Assembly (NCBI GenBank): GCA_018260425.1
Contig: JAGLBD010000031.1
Coordinates: 1 to 40,449 of the forward strand
DNA: 40,449 nt
Direction of reading: 5' to 3'
Source of the DNA: Pseudogulbenkiania sp.
Lineage (GTDB): Bacteria > Pseudomonadota > Gammaproteobacteria > Burkholderiales > Chromobacteriaceae
Part shown: positions 8,431-17,069 of the stretch, in pieces
Numbering within the stretch: the stretch's first letter is position 1
How the letters are laid out: every line of letters begins with the position of its first letter
Made by a program: the position numbers and the translations under genes
The notes under the pieces: model-generated
Told to the model about the DNA's origin: nothing
The model's database searches: none
The model's input: only the letters and a program-made list of their open reading frames with translations

Positions 8431-9105
8431 TCAATGTTTCATGGCCAGCACGATAGCCCAGATACCGTAAATCAACAGGGACGGTAGAACTGCCACAATG
8501 ATGCCGCCACGACGGGAACCACCCCAGGCTTGCCAGCCGGTAAACACCACGAACATGGACCACAGGCTGACCAGATCGATGGAGGCCAACAGGTTTTTCC
8601 ACGGGTTGCCGGGTGCCAGAGTCACCAGCAAGGGGTCGATATGCGTCAATTGCAGATCGATCAGCAAGGTGTGCGGTCCCATCAGGGCGACGCCGACCAG
8701 CATCACGATGCTGGACAGGATCATGGGCAAGGTGCTCCACGCCTGAAAGGCTAGCCATTGACGGTAGCTGCGCTCCACACCGGCAATCTTGCCGGCCAGT
8801 TTGTAATAGGTGCCCATCAGCAGCAAGGCCACGCCAGAGCCAATCACCACCCCGGCCAGCGAACCCCACTTCAAGGTATTCAGCGAGGTGTATTTGACGG
8901 CTTGTTCGAGGTCCTTGCCACTAAGCTGGCCGCCAGCCGCCAGTGTCGCTTGCACGATCCACTCGGCATCGACACGCACGTAGTAAAGCAACAAGGCGGC
9001 GACCGCCAGCACGACCATCAGCAAAAAAGGCAACAGCACACGGGGTTTTGCATCCAGCTCGGTGAAAACCTGACGAGGATCGGTAAACAGGGAAATCAAC
9101 TGCAT
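8431..9105 (-). CDS. Yip1-family integral membrane protein, first gene of the efflux operon
   Basis: The 224-residue product has about five hydrophobic segments (LLPFLLMVVLAVAALLLYYV, VVIGSGVALLLMGTYYKLAG, MILSSIVMLVGVALMG and two near the C-terminus), in the pattern of bacterial Yip1/YIF1-domain proteins. Its start matches the common opening LISLFTDPRQVFTEL. The function of these proteins in bacteria is not established. Its place as first gene, 10 bp before the adaptor, suggests a role with the ABC transporter. The start has AAGGA 8 nt upstream. Confidence 0.82.
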   Translation of the reverse strand: MQLISLFTDPRQVFTELDAKPRVLLPFLLMVVLAVAALLLYYVRVDAEWIVQATLAAGGQLSGKDLEQAVKYTSLNTLKWGSLAGVVIGSGVALLLMGTYYKLAGKIAGVERSYRQWLAFQAWSTLPMILSSIVMLVGVALMGPHTLLIDLQLTHIDPLLVTLAPGNPWKNLLASIDLVSLWSMFVVFTGWQAWGGSRRGGIIVAVLPSLLIYGIWAIVLAMKH

Positions 9106-9120
9106 GAGGTTTTTCCTTGA

Positions 9121-9160
9121 AGTAGCGTGTTATGGTCAGTTGGACAAACTGACCTGCTAC
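9121..9160 (-). promoter_or_regulatory. Operator-like nested palindrome upstream of the efflux operon
   Basis: GGTCAGTT (9134-9141) and AACTGACC (9147-9154) form a perfect inverted repeat around GGACA. Outside it, GTAGC (9122-9126) and GCTAC (9156-9160) form a second pair. It lies 16-55 bp upstream of the Yip1 gene start. The arm length and 5-bp centre are typical of TetR/MarR-type repressor sites. No regulator gene is adjacent. Confidence 0.5.
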
Positions 9161-9297
9161 TCTAGCAGAAAATACTTATGTCATTACAAGAGGAAGAATG
9201 AAGGGGATATAAACACGTGTTCATTCAGGAATAGTGATTGGATCCGGCAGAAACAACCGACAGATGGCTAACAGGTCCGGCAAAGCCGGACACTGGC

Positions 9298-9627
9298 TCA
9301 ATTCATGGTCAGGGTACCCAGACCGGTGCAGACCTTGCGCGGCAGCACATACTGCCGTGCGGTACGGGTTTCGGCATCAAACACGACATTGATTTTTTCG
9401 TTGCAAGTGAACAGGCCCATGCGCGAAACGTCCTTGGAACACGTCATCGGGCGTGTACCGGTGCACTGGTAGTTATGGGAACGAAGCACGGCCACGACTT
9501 CATCGCTGGACATGCCCGGAATCAGCTGACTTTGCAACAAACGCTGACTGTCGGAGCCTCCCAACGAGGCGCAGCCGGACAGGCTCCCGGCAAACAGGAG
9601 TGCCGTTGTAACGTGCCTTGGGCGCAT
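9298..9627 (-). CDS. Small lipoprotein with a BamE/SmpA-like fold signature, function unknown
   Basis: The 109-residue lipoprotein has a signal peptide ending in lipobox LSGC (Cys near residue 19) and a mature part SLGGSDSQRLLQSQLIPGMS. The pattern IPGMSSDEVVAVLRS resembles the helix opening of BamE/SmpA-type and related small outer-membrane lipoproteins. Four further cysteines (YQCTG, MTCSK, FTCNE, KVCTG) could form two disulfides. GGGGAA precedes the ATG, and a sigma70 promoter (9660-9688) lies upstream. It is a single gene, divergent from the Sel1-repeat gene. Family membership is tentative. Confidence 0.75.
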   Translation of the reverse strand: MRPRHVTTALLFAGSLSGCASLGGSDSQRLLQSQLIPGMSSDEVVAVLRSHNYQCTGTRPMTCSKDVSRMGLFTCNEKINVVFDAETRTARQYVLPRKVCTGLGTLTMN

Positions 9628-9659
9628 AGTATTCCCCGTTGTGGATTAAAACTCTTTCA

Positions 9660-9688
9660 GTTATCCAGTAAGACTATGTTGTTGTCAA
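9660..9688 (-). promoter_or_regulatory. Sigma70 promoter of the lipoprotein gene at 9298-9627
   Basis: On the minus strand, TTGACA (complement of 9683-9688), a 17-bp spacer and GATAAC (complement of 9660-9665). This puts the transcript start about 25 nt before the start codon. Confidence 0.65.
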
Positions 9689-9743
9689 TGTTCCTGGCAT
9701 TTTTGCGGTATATTTGCGCCTACAACATGAGAAAAGGATCGAT

Positions 9744-10808
9744 ATGACTCCCCGTTTGACCTACCTGGCCGCCCTGCTCACCCTGTCCATGGCCACCGGC
9801 ATGGCGTCGGCCGACTACAACGACGCCATGCGCGCCGTGTCCAAAAAGGACTATGCAAAAGCGCTGCCGCTGATGAAGGAAGCCGCCGATCAAAATAACC
9901 CGGATGCCTTGTACGGCATGGGCGTGCTCTACGCGCAGGGTCTCGGCGTCGACAAGAACCCGGCCGAAGCACTCAAGTGGTTCGACAAGGCAGCGGAAGC
10001 CGGCAATGAAAAGGCCTATGTGATCGCCGCCAACGGCTACCTGACCGCCGAGAAGCCCGACTATGTCCGTGCACAGAAATGGGCTGAAAAGTCGGCCGCC
10101 AAGGGCGATGTCGATGGTCAGTTCATGGTGTTCTACGCCTACATCAATAACCCGGCCAACCGCTATTACGACGATAACGGCAAAATCGATACGGCCCGCC
10201 TCGAGCAGCTCAAGAAACGCAGCATTGAAGAACGTAGCGGTGATAGCAAAGCCTTCACCATGCTGTCGCTGGCCGCCGAGAAAGGCGATGCCAATGCTCT
10301 GCAAGCCGCACTGACCGTGCTGTTGAATAGCAGCGCCCCGGGCAACAATGCCCGCATTCTGGCCCTGATGGACAAGATCGGTAAACTCAACGAGCGTCAG
10401 CAAGGCTACAAGACCACCCTGCAAGAGTCGGCCAAATTCGGCACCAGCGAAGTCGGCCCGCTGTCGTGGAAAGGCGTGTCGGCGACTGCATTGGATACGG
10501 CAGCTGCACGTGCCCGTGCAGATGGCATGCTAAAGAAAGGCAGCTGCGAGGCTCCCCGCGACGTCAAGCTGACCAGCACGGCGGTCAGCAGCCCGCTGGC
10601 AGGCGCCGTCTACCTGCCGGTCAATGCGACCTTGCTCAAGGACTTCTCGCTGATCAAGGGCAACTGGCAGGAAACCTGGACCTATAGCGTCTGCGGCAAG
10701 CCAGTTCCGGTCACCTTGATGTTCGAAGCTGACGGCGTAGGTGGTAATAGCTACCGCACCCAGTCGCTGGGCGGCACGGTGGTCGTGAAGGGCAAGAAGA
10801 AGAAATAA
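9744..10808 (+). CDS. Secreted Sel1-repeat protein
   Basis: The 354-residue protein has a Sec signal peptide (LTYLAALLTLSMATGMASA). Sel1/TPR-like repeats run over residues 25-130; the clearest includes DALYGMGVLYAQGLGVDKNP followed by AEALKWFDKAAEAGN. Weaker helical repeats go on to about residue 240. The C-terminal domain carries two cysteines (GSCEAPRD, YSVCGKPV) that may pair. Sel1 repeats act as protein-interaction scaffolds; no enzyme motif is present. The ATG at 9744 is chosen because AAAAGGA lies 6 nt upstream; an in-frame TTG at 9714 lacks a site. A 13-bp hairpin follows the stop. Confidence 0.85.
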   Translation: MTPRLTYLAALLTLSMATGMASADYNDAMRAVSKKDYAKALPLMKEAADQNNPDALYGMGVLYAQGLGVDKNPAEALKWFDKAAEAGNEKAYVIAANGYLTAEKPDYVRAQKWAEKSAAKGDVDGQFMVFYAYINNPANRYYDDNGKIDTARLEQLKKRSIEERSGDSKAFTMLSLAAEKGDANALQAALTVLLNSSAPGNNARILALMDKIGKLNERQQGYKTTLQESAKFGTSEVGPLSWKGVSATALDTAAARARADGMLKKGSCEAPRDVKLTSTAVSSPLAGAVYLPVNATLLKDFSLIKGNWQETWTYSVCGKPVPVTLMFEADGVGGNSYRTQSLGGTVVVKGKKKK

Positions 10809-10815
10809 TCCCCCG

Positions 10816-10847
10816 TTGCCGTGTGGTCTCCGCTGACCGCACGGCAA
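10816..10847 (+). terminator. Strong stem-loop after the Sel1-repeat gene
   Basis: TTGCCGTGTGGTC (10816-10828) pairs with GACCGCACGGCAA (10835-10847) over 13 bp with one G-U; the loop is TCCGCT. No T-tract follows, so it may be a terminator with help from Rho, or an mRNA 3'-end stabiliser. Confidence 0.5.
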
Positions 10848-10914
10848 GTATCCCACAGACCGAGTCCGGTCTCGCCTCCCGCCACACCCCCACAACCTCA
10901 ACCATGTTAAACTC

Positions 10915-10946
10915 TTTGTTAATAATACTGCAGGTTTATTAACAAA
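10915..10946 (+). promoter_or_regulatory. 11-bp inverted repeat enclosing the ribosome-binding site of the following lipoprotein gene
   Basis: TTTGTTAATAA (10915-10925) and TTATTAACAAA (10936-10946) are perfect complements around TACTGCAGGT. The last A of the repeat is the first base of the ATG, and the only Shine-Dalgarno-like bases (CAGG, 10931-10934) lie in the loop. It may be an AT-rich operator or an RNA hairpin controlling translation. Confidence 0.5.
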
Positions 10947-11311
10947 TGGATTTAAAATACACTAAGCTTATTTTTTCACTATTTGTCATCAGTAGCTTGA
11001 GTGGCTGTGCCTCTCCCAAGGCAACCATGCTGCGCTATGAGACGGCCATGATGGCCCAATTCAGCGCCGACTCGCCGGAAGAAGCCGAGAAGGTCACCAT
11101 CGACTCCGCCAATGAACACTGCGCCAAGACCGCAAGCAGTGTCATCGTGATCCGCAAGGAAGACTTCTACAAAGGCAAGCTGGATGAAACGCTCAACAAG
11201 ACCTTGCAGGGAGCACGAATCCTCACGCCGTTTTTTCTCAAGCCCGTAGTCGGGGTATTCGTCGAGGAGACCCCCTATACCAGCCGCTTGACGTTTCGTT
11301 GCGATTCTTGA
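10946..11311 (+). CDS. Small lipoprotein, function unknown
   Basis: The 121-residue lipoprotein has signal peptide LIFSLFVISSLSGC, with the lipobox Cys near residue 21. The mature part has an acidic helical stretch (FSADSPEEAEKVTIDSANEH), then an AKTASSVIVIRKEDF strand region and a C-terminal pair ending in LTFRCDS; Cys in NEHCAK and FRCDS may form a disulfide. I do not recognise the family. The first 15 codons are markedly A+T-rich compared with the rest, which fits the hairpin-controlled start. It ends at the shared terminator with purA. Confidence 0.72.
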   Translation: MDLKYTKLIFSLFVISSLSGCASPKATMLRYETAMMAQFSADSPEEAEKVTIDSANEHCAKTASSVIVIRKEDFYKGKLDETLNKTLQGARILTPFFLKPVVGVFVEETPYTSRLTFRCDS

Positions 11312-11324
11312 AGCCTCCAAAATG

Positions 11325-11358
11325 CAAAAAAGCCTGGCAGTGCCAGGCTTTCTTTTTT
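11325..11358. terminator. Bidirectional terminator between the lipoprotein gene and purA
   Basis: AGCCTGG (11331-11337) and CCAGGCT (11343-11349) form the stem (extendable by CA/TG), with an A-tract before and TTTCTTTTTTT after it. It serves the plus-strand lipoprotein gene and the minus-strand purA end. Confidence 0.9.
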
Positions 11359-11371
11359 TCCTCCGGTCGGC

Positions 11372-12700
<1,329 letters not shown>

Positions 12701-12703
12701 TCA

Positions 12704-13852
12704 TTAAAACGGAACAACCTGCCAGCCGCCATCAACGGGCACCAACTGCCGGTCGCAGTACAGTGCCTCGGCAGACTCGCCCAGGTAATCGATTACGACA
12801 ACCTCCCCTGCACTGCGCAGGGTCTCGATGTCCTGACGTGCCGACAACGCATGACGTGCGTCGACACGGATGCCCAGCGCCTGATCCCGCTCCGGCAGAA
12901 TGCGCAGCAAATCGCGCAGGTCCAGGCTGAAACCGGTCGCAGGACGGGCCCGCCCAAAGCGGCGACCCACGTTGTCATAGCGACCGCCGCGGGCAATGGC
13001 GTCGGGCCAGCCCGGCGCATACGCGGCAAACATCAGGCCGGTGTGGTAGAGATCACCACGCAGCTCGGCAAGATCAATGCTCAGTTCAACATCGCTGGCC
13101 AGTTCATTGGCCAGCGTCTTGAGCTGGATGAGACCCAACTCGACCTCGGGCAGCGACGGCAAGCGCGTGCGCGCCTTTTCCAGCACACTGACCGGGCCAT
13201 ACAATTCAGGCAGCGCCAGAAACGCCGAGCGGTACGGCTCGGGCGTGTCAGCCACCAGCACGCCGACCGAGGCAACATCCTTGGACTGCATCGCGACAAA
13301 CAACTCCCGGGCAACCTCTGCCGGCAAGTTGGCGGCCGCCGCCAGACCCCGAAAAATCGCTGCGTGGCCCAAATCCAGACGTACCCCTGCCACATTCACG
13401 CCGGCCAGGGTATCCAGCATCAGGGTGATGATTTCCCGGTCGGCTTCGATCCCGGCATAACCGTAAAGCTCGGCGCCGACTTGCAAGGGTTCACGCGACG
13501 CGGTCAGACCGGTGGCGCGGGAATGCACGACACTACCTGCATAGCACAAACGGGTGACACCGGTACGCGATGCCAGCAAATGAGCATCGATACGCGCCAC
13601 TTGCGGCGTGATGTCGGCACGCAATCCCAGCTGGCGACCCGAGTACGGGTCATCCAGTTTGAAGGTTTTCATTTCCAGTGCCGTATCCCCTTCCAGCAGC
13701 AGGGAGTCGGCATACTCGACCAAAGGCGGCATCACCAACTCGTAGCCTGCCGCGCGGAAGCGTTCGAGCATGGCGGATTTAGCCGACTCCAGTTGCCGTG
13801 CGGTCGCAGGCAAAATGTCAGCTATGTGTTCCGGTAACAACCAGTTGCGCAT
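12704..13852 (-). CDS. hisZ: ATP phosphoribosyltransferase regulatory subunit
   Basis: HisZ is a catalytically inactive paralogue of histidyl-tRNA synthetase. It binds the short form of HisG and is needed for its activity and histidine feedback. The 382-residue product starts MRNWLLPEHIADILPATARQ. It keeps class II synthetase-like blocks (LVMPPLVEYADSLLLEG, LGLRADITPQVARIDAHLL) but not the signature residues needed for charging. The pair hisZ-purA is common in betaproteobacteria. The start at 13852 matches the family N-terminus; the reading frame stays open 44 codons further upstream, through two hairpins, but that part does not look like HisZ. Confidence 0.95.
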   Translation of the reverse strand: MRNWLLPEHIADILPATARQLESAKSAMLERFRAAGYELVMPPLVEYADSLLLEGDTALEMKTFKLDDPYSGRQLGLRADITPQVARIDAHLLASRTGVTRLCYAGSVVHSRATGLTASREPLQVGAELYGYAGIEADREIITLMLDTLAGVNVAGVRLDLGHAAIFRGLAAAANLPAEVARELFVAMQSKDVASVGVLVADTPEPYRSAFLALPELYGPVSVLEKARTRLPSLPEVELGLIQLKTLANELASDVELSIDLAELRGDLYHTGLMFAAYAPGWPDAIARGGRYDNVGRRFGRARPATGFSLDLRDLLRILPERDQALGIRVDARHALSARQDIETLRSAGEVVVIDYLGESAEALYCDRQLVPVDGGWQVVPF

Positions 13853-13871
13853 GGTAGTCAAAACAGAATAA

Positions 13872-13932
13872 AAGGCGGGAAGTGTCCCCGCCTTGTTGTC
13901 GGCAAACTGGCCGGTCGCAGTGACCGGCCAGT
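13872..13932 (-). promoter_or_regulatory. hisZ: Two tandem hairpins in the hisZ leader (attenuator-like)
   Basis: Read on the minus strand, the first hairpin is ACTGGCCGGTC / GACCGGCCAGT (13932-13906), a perfect 11-bp stem with a 5-nt loop. Ten bases on comes AAGGCGGG / CCCGCCTT (13894-13872), followed by TTTTATTCTGTTTT and then, 20 nt after the stem, the hisZ ATG. The second hairpin plus T-rich tail has the form of an intrinsic terminator. It could end the hflX transcript or act as an attenuator for hisZ-purA. Confidence 0.6.
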
Positions 13933-14011
13933 CATGAAAATTCGGATTGTCAGTGTCTTGAAGGGTCAGCATTTGCGCACGCAAACCTGCCGTACCAACG
14001 ACACAAAAAGC

Positions 14012-14040
14012 ATTCTAACGCGAAATCGCTCCGGGTTTAA
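14012..14040 (-). promoter_or_regulatory. hisZ: Possible promoter for hisZ-purA
   Basis: On the minus strand, TTAAAC (complement of 14035-14040), a 17-bp spacer and TAGAAT (complement of 14012-14017). The -10 is good and the -35 weak. A transcript from here would carry a leader of about 150 nt containing both hairpins. Confidence 0.4.
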
Positions 14041-14123
14041 GTCTTGACGCCGTATTTCTCTCGTGCAGGTGCCACACCACGCCATAGATAGCCTTGCAGC
14101 ACTGTTGCGTCAGGGCAACACAA

Positions 14124-15263
14124 TCACGCCAGAGGGTCCCAGACTTGCAGACCGGCCAGAGAAATTTCCGGCTCGCTGCGCGCGGTTCGCTCGGCCAATG
14201 CCTCGCGCAGCAAGTCGAGTCCCTCCCCGGTCAGGGCAGACACCCGCACGGCGGTGACACAGCCGTCGGCATCGCGCTCGATACCGGGCGGCAAACCGCG
14301 CAAGTCGGTTTTGTTCCAGACCAGCAGTTGCGGAATCTCGTCGGCGCCGATTTCGGCCAGCACCTTGTTGACCTCATCGATCTGCATGTCGCGCATCGGA
14401 TTGGCCGAGTCGACCACATGCACCAACAGATCGGCATGCACGGTTTCTTCCAGCGTCGCACGGAACGACGCCACCAGGGTATGGGGAAGATTGCGAATGA
14501 AGCCCACCGTATCGGAAATCACCACGGCACTGTCCGGGCCGAGGTAAAGACGGCGGCTGGTGGTATCCAGCGTGGCGAACAATTGGTCGGCGGCGTAGGC
14601 ACGGGCCTTGGTCAGGCTATTGAACAAGGTCGACTTGCCGGCATTGGTATAGCCGACGATGGAGACCGAGGCGACGCCGGAGCGATTGCGCCCACGACGC
14701 TGGGTGGTGCGCTGCCGTTGGGCCTGCGCCAGACGGTCCTTGAGCATCTTGACCCGGTTGCCCAGCAATCGTCGGTCCGTTTCCAGCTGGGTTTCACCCG
14801 GACCCCGCAAGCCGATACCGCCCTTTTGCCTCTCAAGGTGAGTCCAGCCACGCACCAGCCGGGTCGCCAGATGGGACAGCTGGGCCAGTTCGACCTGCAA
14901 TTTGCCCTCGTGGCTGCGTGCCCGCTGCGCGAAGATATCCAGAATCAGGGTGTTGCGGTCAATGACCCGACACTGCAGTGCACGCTCGAGGTTACGCTCT
15001 TGCGCCGGTGACAGGGCGTGATTGAAAATCACCACATTGGCCTCGAGGCCGCGCACTTCGGCCGCGATTTCCTCGACTTTGCCTTTGCCGGCGAACAACG
15101 CCGCATCGGGACGCTGGCGCTTGGCCGTCACCACGCCCAACACTGCTACACCGGCACTGCGCACCAGATCGGCGCACTCGGCCACATTTTCTTCGAAATC
15201 GGCATCACCGAAATCCAGACAGACCAGCAAGGCCCTGTCTCCGACATCCGGACGATCAAACAC
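14124..15263 (-). CDS. hflX: Ribosome-associated GTPase HflX
   Basis: HflX is a GTPase that binds the large ribosomal subunit and can split stalled 70S ribosomes after stress. The product is 379 residues from the chosen start. An N-terminal HflX domain (LFAGKGKVEEIAAEV, NHALSPAQERNLERAL) is followed by a helical linker with GGIGLRGPGETQLETDRR, then the G domain: G1 GYTNAGKST, G3 DTVGFIRNLP, G4 NKTD. GTG at 15263 is preferred, giving the usual MFDRP start, with AGGGA 12 nt upstream; an earlier GTG at 15305 would add 14 residues but its GAGGA abuts the codon. It sits 84 bp after hfq. hflK and hflC, often next in line, are not present. Confidence 0.95.
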   Translation of the reverse strand: MFDRPDVGDRALLVCLDFGDADFEENVAECADLVRSAGVAVLGVVTAKRQRPDAALFAGKGKVEEIAAEVRGLEANVVIFNHALSPAQERNLERALQCRVIDRNTLILDIFAQRARSHEGKLQVELAQLSHLATRLVRGWTHLERQKGGIGLRGPGETQLETDRRLLGNRVKMLKDRLAQAQRQRTTQRRGRNRSGVASVSIVGYTNAGKSTLFNSLTKARAYAADQLFATLDTTSRRLYLGPDSAVVISDTVGFIRNLPHTLVASFRATLEETVHADLLVHVVDSANPMRDMQIDEVNKVLAEIGADEIPQLLVWNKTDLRGLPPGIERDADGCVTAVRVSALTGEGLDLLREALAERTARSEPEISLAGLQVWDPLA

Positions 15264-15347
15264 GTTGCAATGACTTCCCTGAAAGAATAAAGGCTGACGG
15301 CCCACTCCTCGCGGAACGGGCTGGCCAGCCTCTCAAGACGTCCGGGC

Positions 15348-15608
15348 TCAGGCCTCGGGTTGGTCGCTCTTGGTACCCGTGTAATGCTCGTGCGGGATAT
15401 TCACCGGACGGGCAGGAACGACGGTGGAGATGGCGTGCTTGTACACCATTTGGGTAACCGTGTTCTTGAGCAGTACCACGTACTGGTCGAACGACTCGAT
15501 TTGTCCCTGAAGTTTAATGCCGTTAACCAGGTAGATGGATACCGGAACATGTTCCTTGCGCAGTGTGTTCAGGAACGGGTCTTGTAACATTTGCCCTTTA
15601 GAGCTCAT
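15348..15608 (-). CDS. hfq: RNA chaperone Hfq
   Basis: Hfq forms a hexameric Sm-like ring that pairs small RNAs with mRNAs and affects RNA stability. The 86-residue product carries Sm1 ([20 protein letters not shown]) and Sm2 ([14 protein letters not shown], with the YKHA motif), and a short C-terminal tail. GGAG lies about 8 nt upstream of the ATG at 15608. It lies between der and hflX, the usual order. Confidence 0.98.
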   Translation of the reverse strand: MSSKGQMLQDPFLNTLRKEHVPVSIYLVNGIKLQGQIESFDQYVVLLKNTVTQMVYKHAISTVVPARPVNIPHEHYTGTKSDQPEA

Positions 15609-15702
15609 TCGTTATTCTCCGAATCGGTGATTGTTGTAATGGGTTATGACCTTGGTACCCGGATGGCACGCTAGTAGTTTTAGCAGAAACCATCCCTGTG
15701 TA

Positions 15703-17055
15703 CTATTTTTTACCGCTTCGTCCGCCCCGGTTTTCCTTTTCCAGATCGAAAGGGTTGTCGCCGGTTTTGTACTGTACGCGCAACGGAGTGCCCTGCAACT
15801 TGAACACTTTACGGAAGGTGTGTTCGAGGTAACGGGTATAGCTGTCCGGTACGGCATCAAGCGCATTACCATGCACTACAATAATTGGCGGGTTCATGCC
15901 ACCTTGGTGAGCATACCGCATTTTCGGGCGAATGGCTCCAGAACGCGGCGGAGCCTGACGTTCGACAGCCACTTTCAGCACACGTGTCAATTTCGGTGTT
16001 GCCAGTTTGGCCATCGCCGCACGGTAGGCTTCGTCGATCGATTTGAACAGATCGGCAATGCCACGACCTTCTTTCGCGGAAATGAAGTGGAATTTGGCAA
16101 AATCCAGGAAACCGAGTTTACGGGCAATATCTCTCTTGACCGTTTCTTTCTGCTCGAGTTCCAGATTGTCCCACTTGTTCACAGCGACCACCAGTGCACG
16201 ACCGGCTTCCAGGGCAAAACCGGCAATCGTGGCGTCCTGCTCGGAAATGTCCAGTTGCGCATCCAGCACCAGCACCGCCACGTTGGCATCCTCGATGGCT
16301 TTCATGGTCTTGATCACCGAAAACTTCTCGATGGCTTCATTGACCTTGCCGCGACGACGCACACCGGCGGTGTCGATAATGGTATAGGTGCGGGCTTCCC
16401 GCTCAAAATCAATATAGATGCTGTCGCGAGTCGTACCGGGATGGTCGAAGGCGATAACCCGGTCTTCGCCGAGAATCGCATTGACCAGCGTCGACTTGCC
16501 GACGTTCGGGCGACCGATCACGGCAAACTTCGGGTGGCGCACCGACTCTTCGTCAACGGCATCCGGGAAGTCCGCCAGCACCATTTCCATCAATTCACGC
16601 ACGCCATCACCGTGAGCTGCGGAAATCGCCGCCGGCTCGCCCAGCGCCAGTTCGTGGAACTCGGCACCGGCCATGGCGCTTTGCAAGCCCTCGGCCTTGT
16701 TCACCACCAGATGAACCGGACGGTCGGCCTGACGCAAGCGATTGGCGATCACCTTGTCTTGCGGAGTGATGCCATTGCGGCCATCCACCAGAAAGATCAC
16801 CACATCGGCCTCGTCCACGGCCTGCAGAGTCTGTTTGGCCATCTCGAACAGGATGCCCTCATCGACGATCGGCTCGAAGCCGCCCGTGTCGATGACCAGA
16901 TACGGTTTTTCACCGACCCGGCCGTGACCGTAGTGACGGTCACGGGTCAGGCCGGGCTGATCCGCCACCAGCGCATCGCGGCTGCGGGTCAGGCGGTTGA
17001 AGAGTGTCGACTTCCCGACATTGGGACGGCCGACCAGTGCTACAGTTGGTTTCAT
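15703..17055 (-). CDS. der: Ribosome biogenesis GTPase Der (EngA)
   Basis: Der is an essential double GTPase for 50S subunit maturation. The 450-residue product has two G domains in tandem: the first with GRPNVGKST near residue 9 and DTGG near 55, the second with GRPNVGKST near residue 185, [20 protein letters not shown] and NKWD. The C-terminal KH-like domain ends with the basic tail GGRSGKK. The ATG at 17055 gives the family start [17 protein letters not shown]; its ribosome-binding site is weak. It lies 14 bp after bamB. Confidence 0.98.
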   Translation of the reverse strand: MKPTVALVGRPNVGKSTLFNRLTRSRDALVADQPGLTRDRHYGHGRVGEKPYLVIDTGGFEPIVDEGILFEMAKQTLQAVDEADVVIFLVDGRNGITPQDKVIANRLRQADRPVHLVVNKAEGLQSAMAGAEFHELALGEPAAISAAHGDGVRELMEMVLADFPDAVDEESVRHPKFAVIGRPNVGKSTLVNAILGEDRVIAFDHPGTTRDSIYIDFEREARTYTIIDTAGVRRRGKVNEAIEKFSVIKTMKAIEDANVAVLVLDAQLDISEQDATIAGFALEAGRALVVAVNKWDNLELEQKETVKRDIARKLGFLDFAKFHFISAKEGRGIADLFKSIDEAYRAAMAKLATPKLTRVLKVAVERQAPPRSGAIRPKMRYAHQGGMNPPIIVVHGNALDAVPDSYTRYLEHTFRKVFKLQGTPLRVQYKTGDNPFDLEKENRGGRSGKK

Positions 17056-17069
17056 TACGACTCAGTTCA

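Noticed and set aside
13853-13984. 44-codon N-terminal extension of hisZ
   Set aside because: The frame is open but runs through two GC-rich hairpins, does not match the family N-terminus, and HisZ is complete without it.
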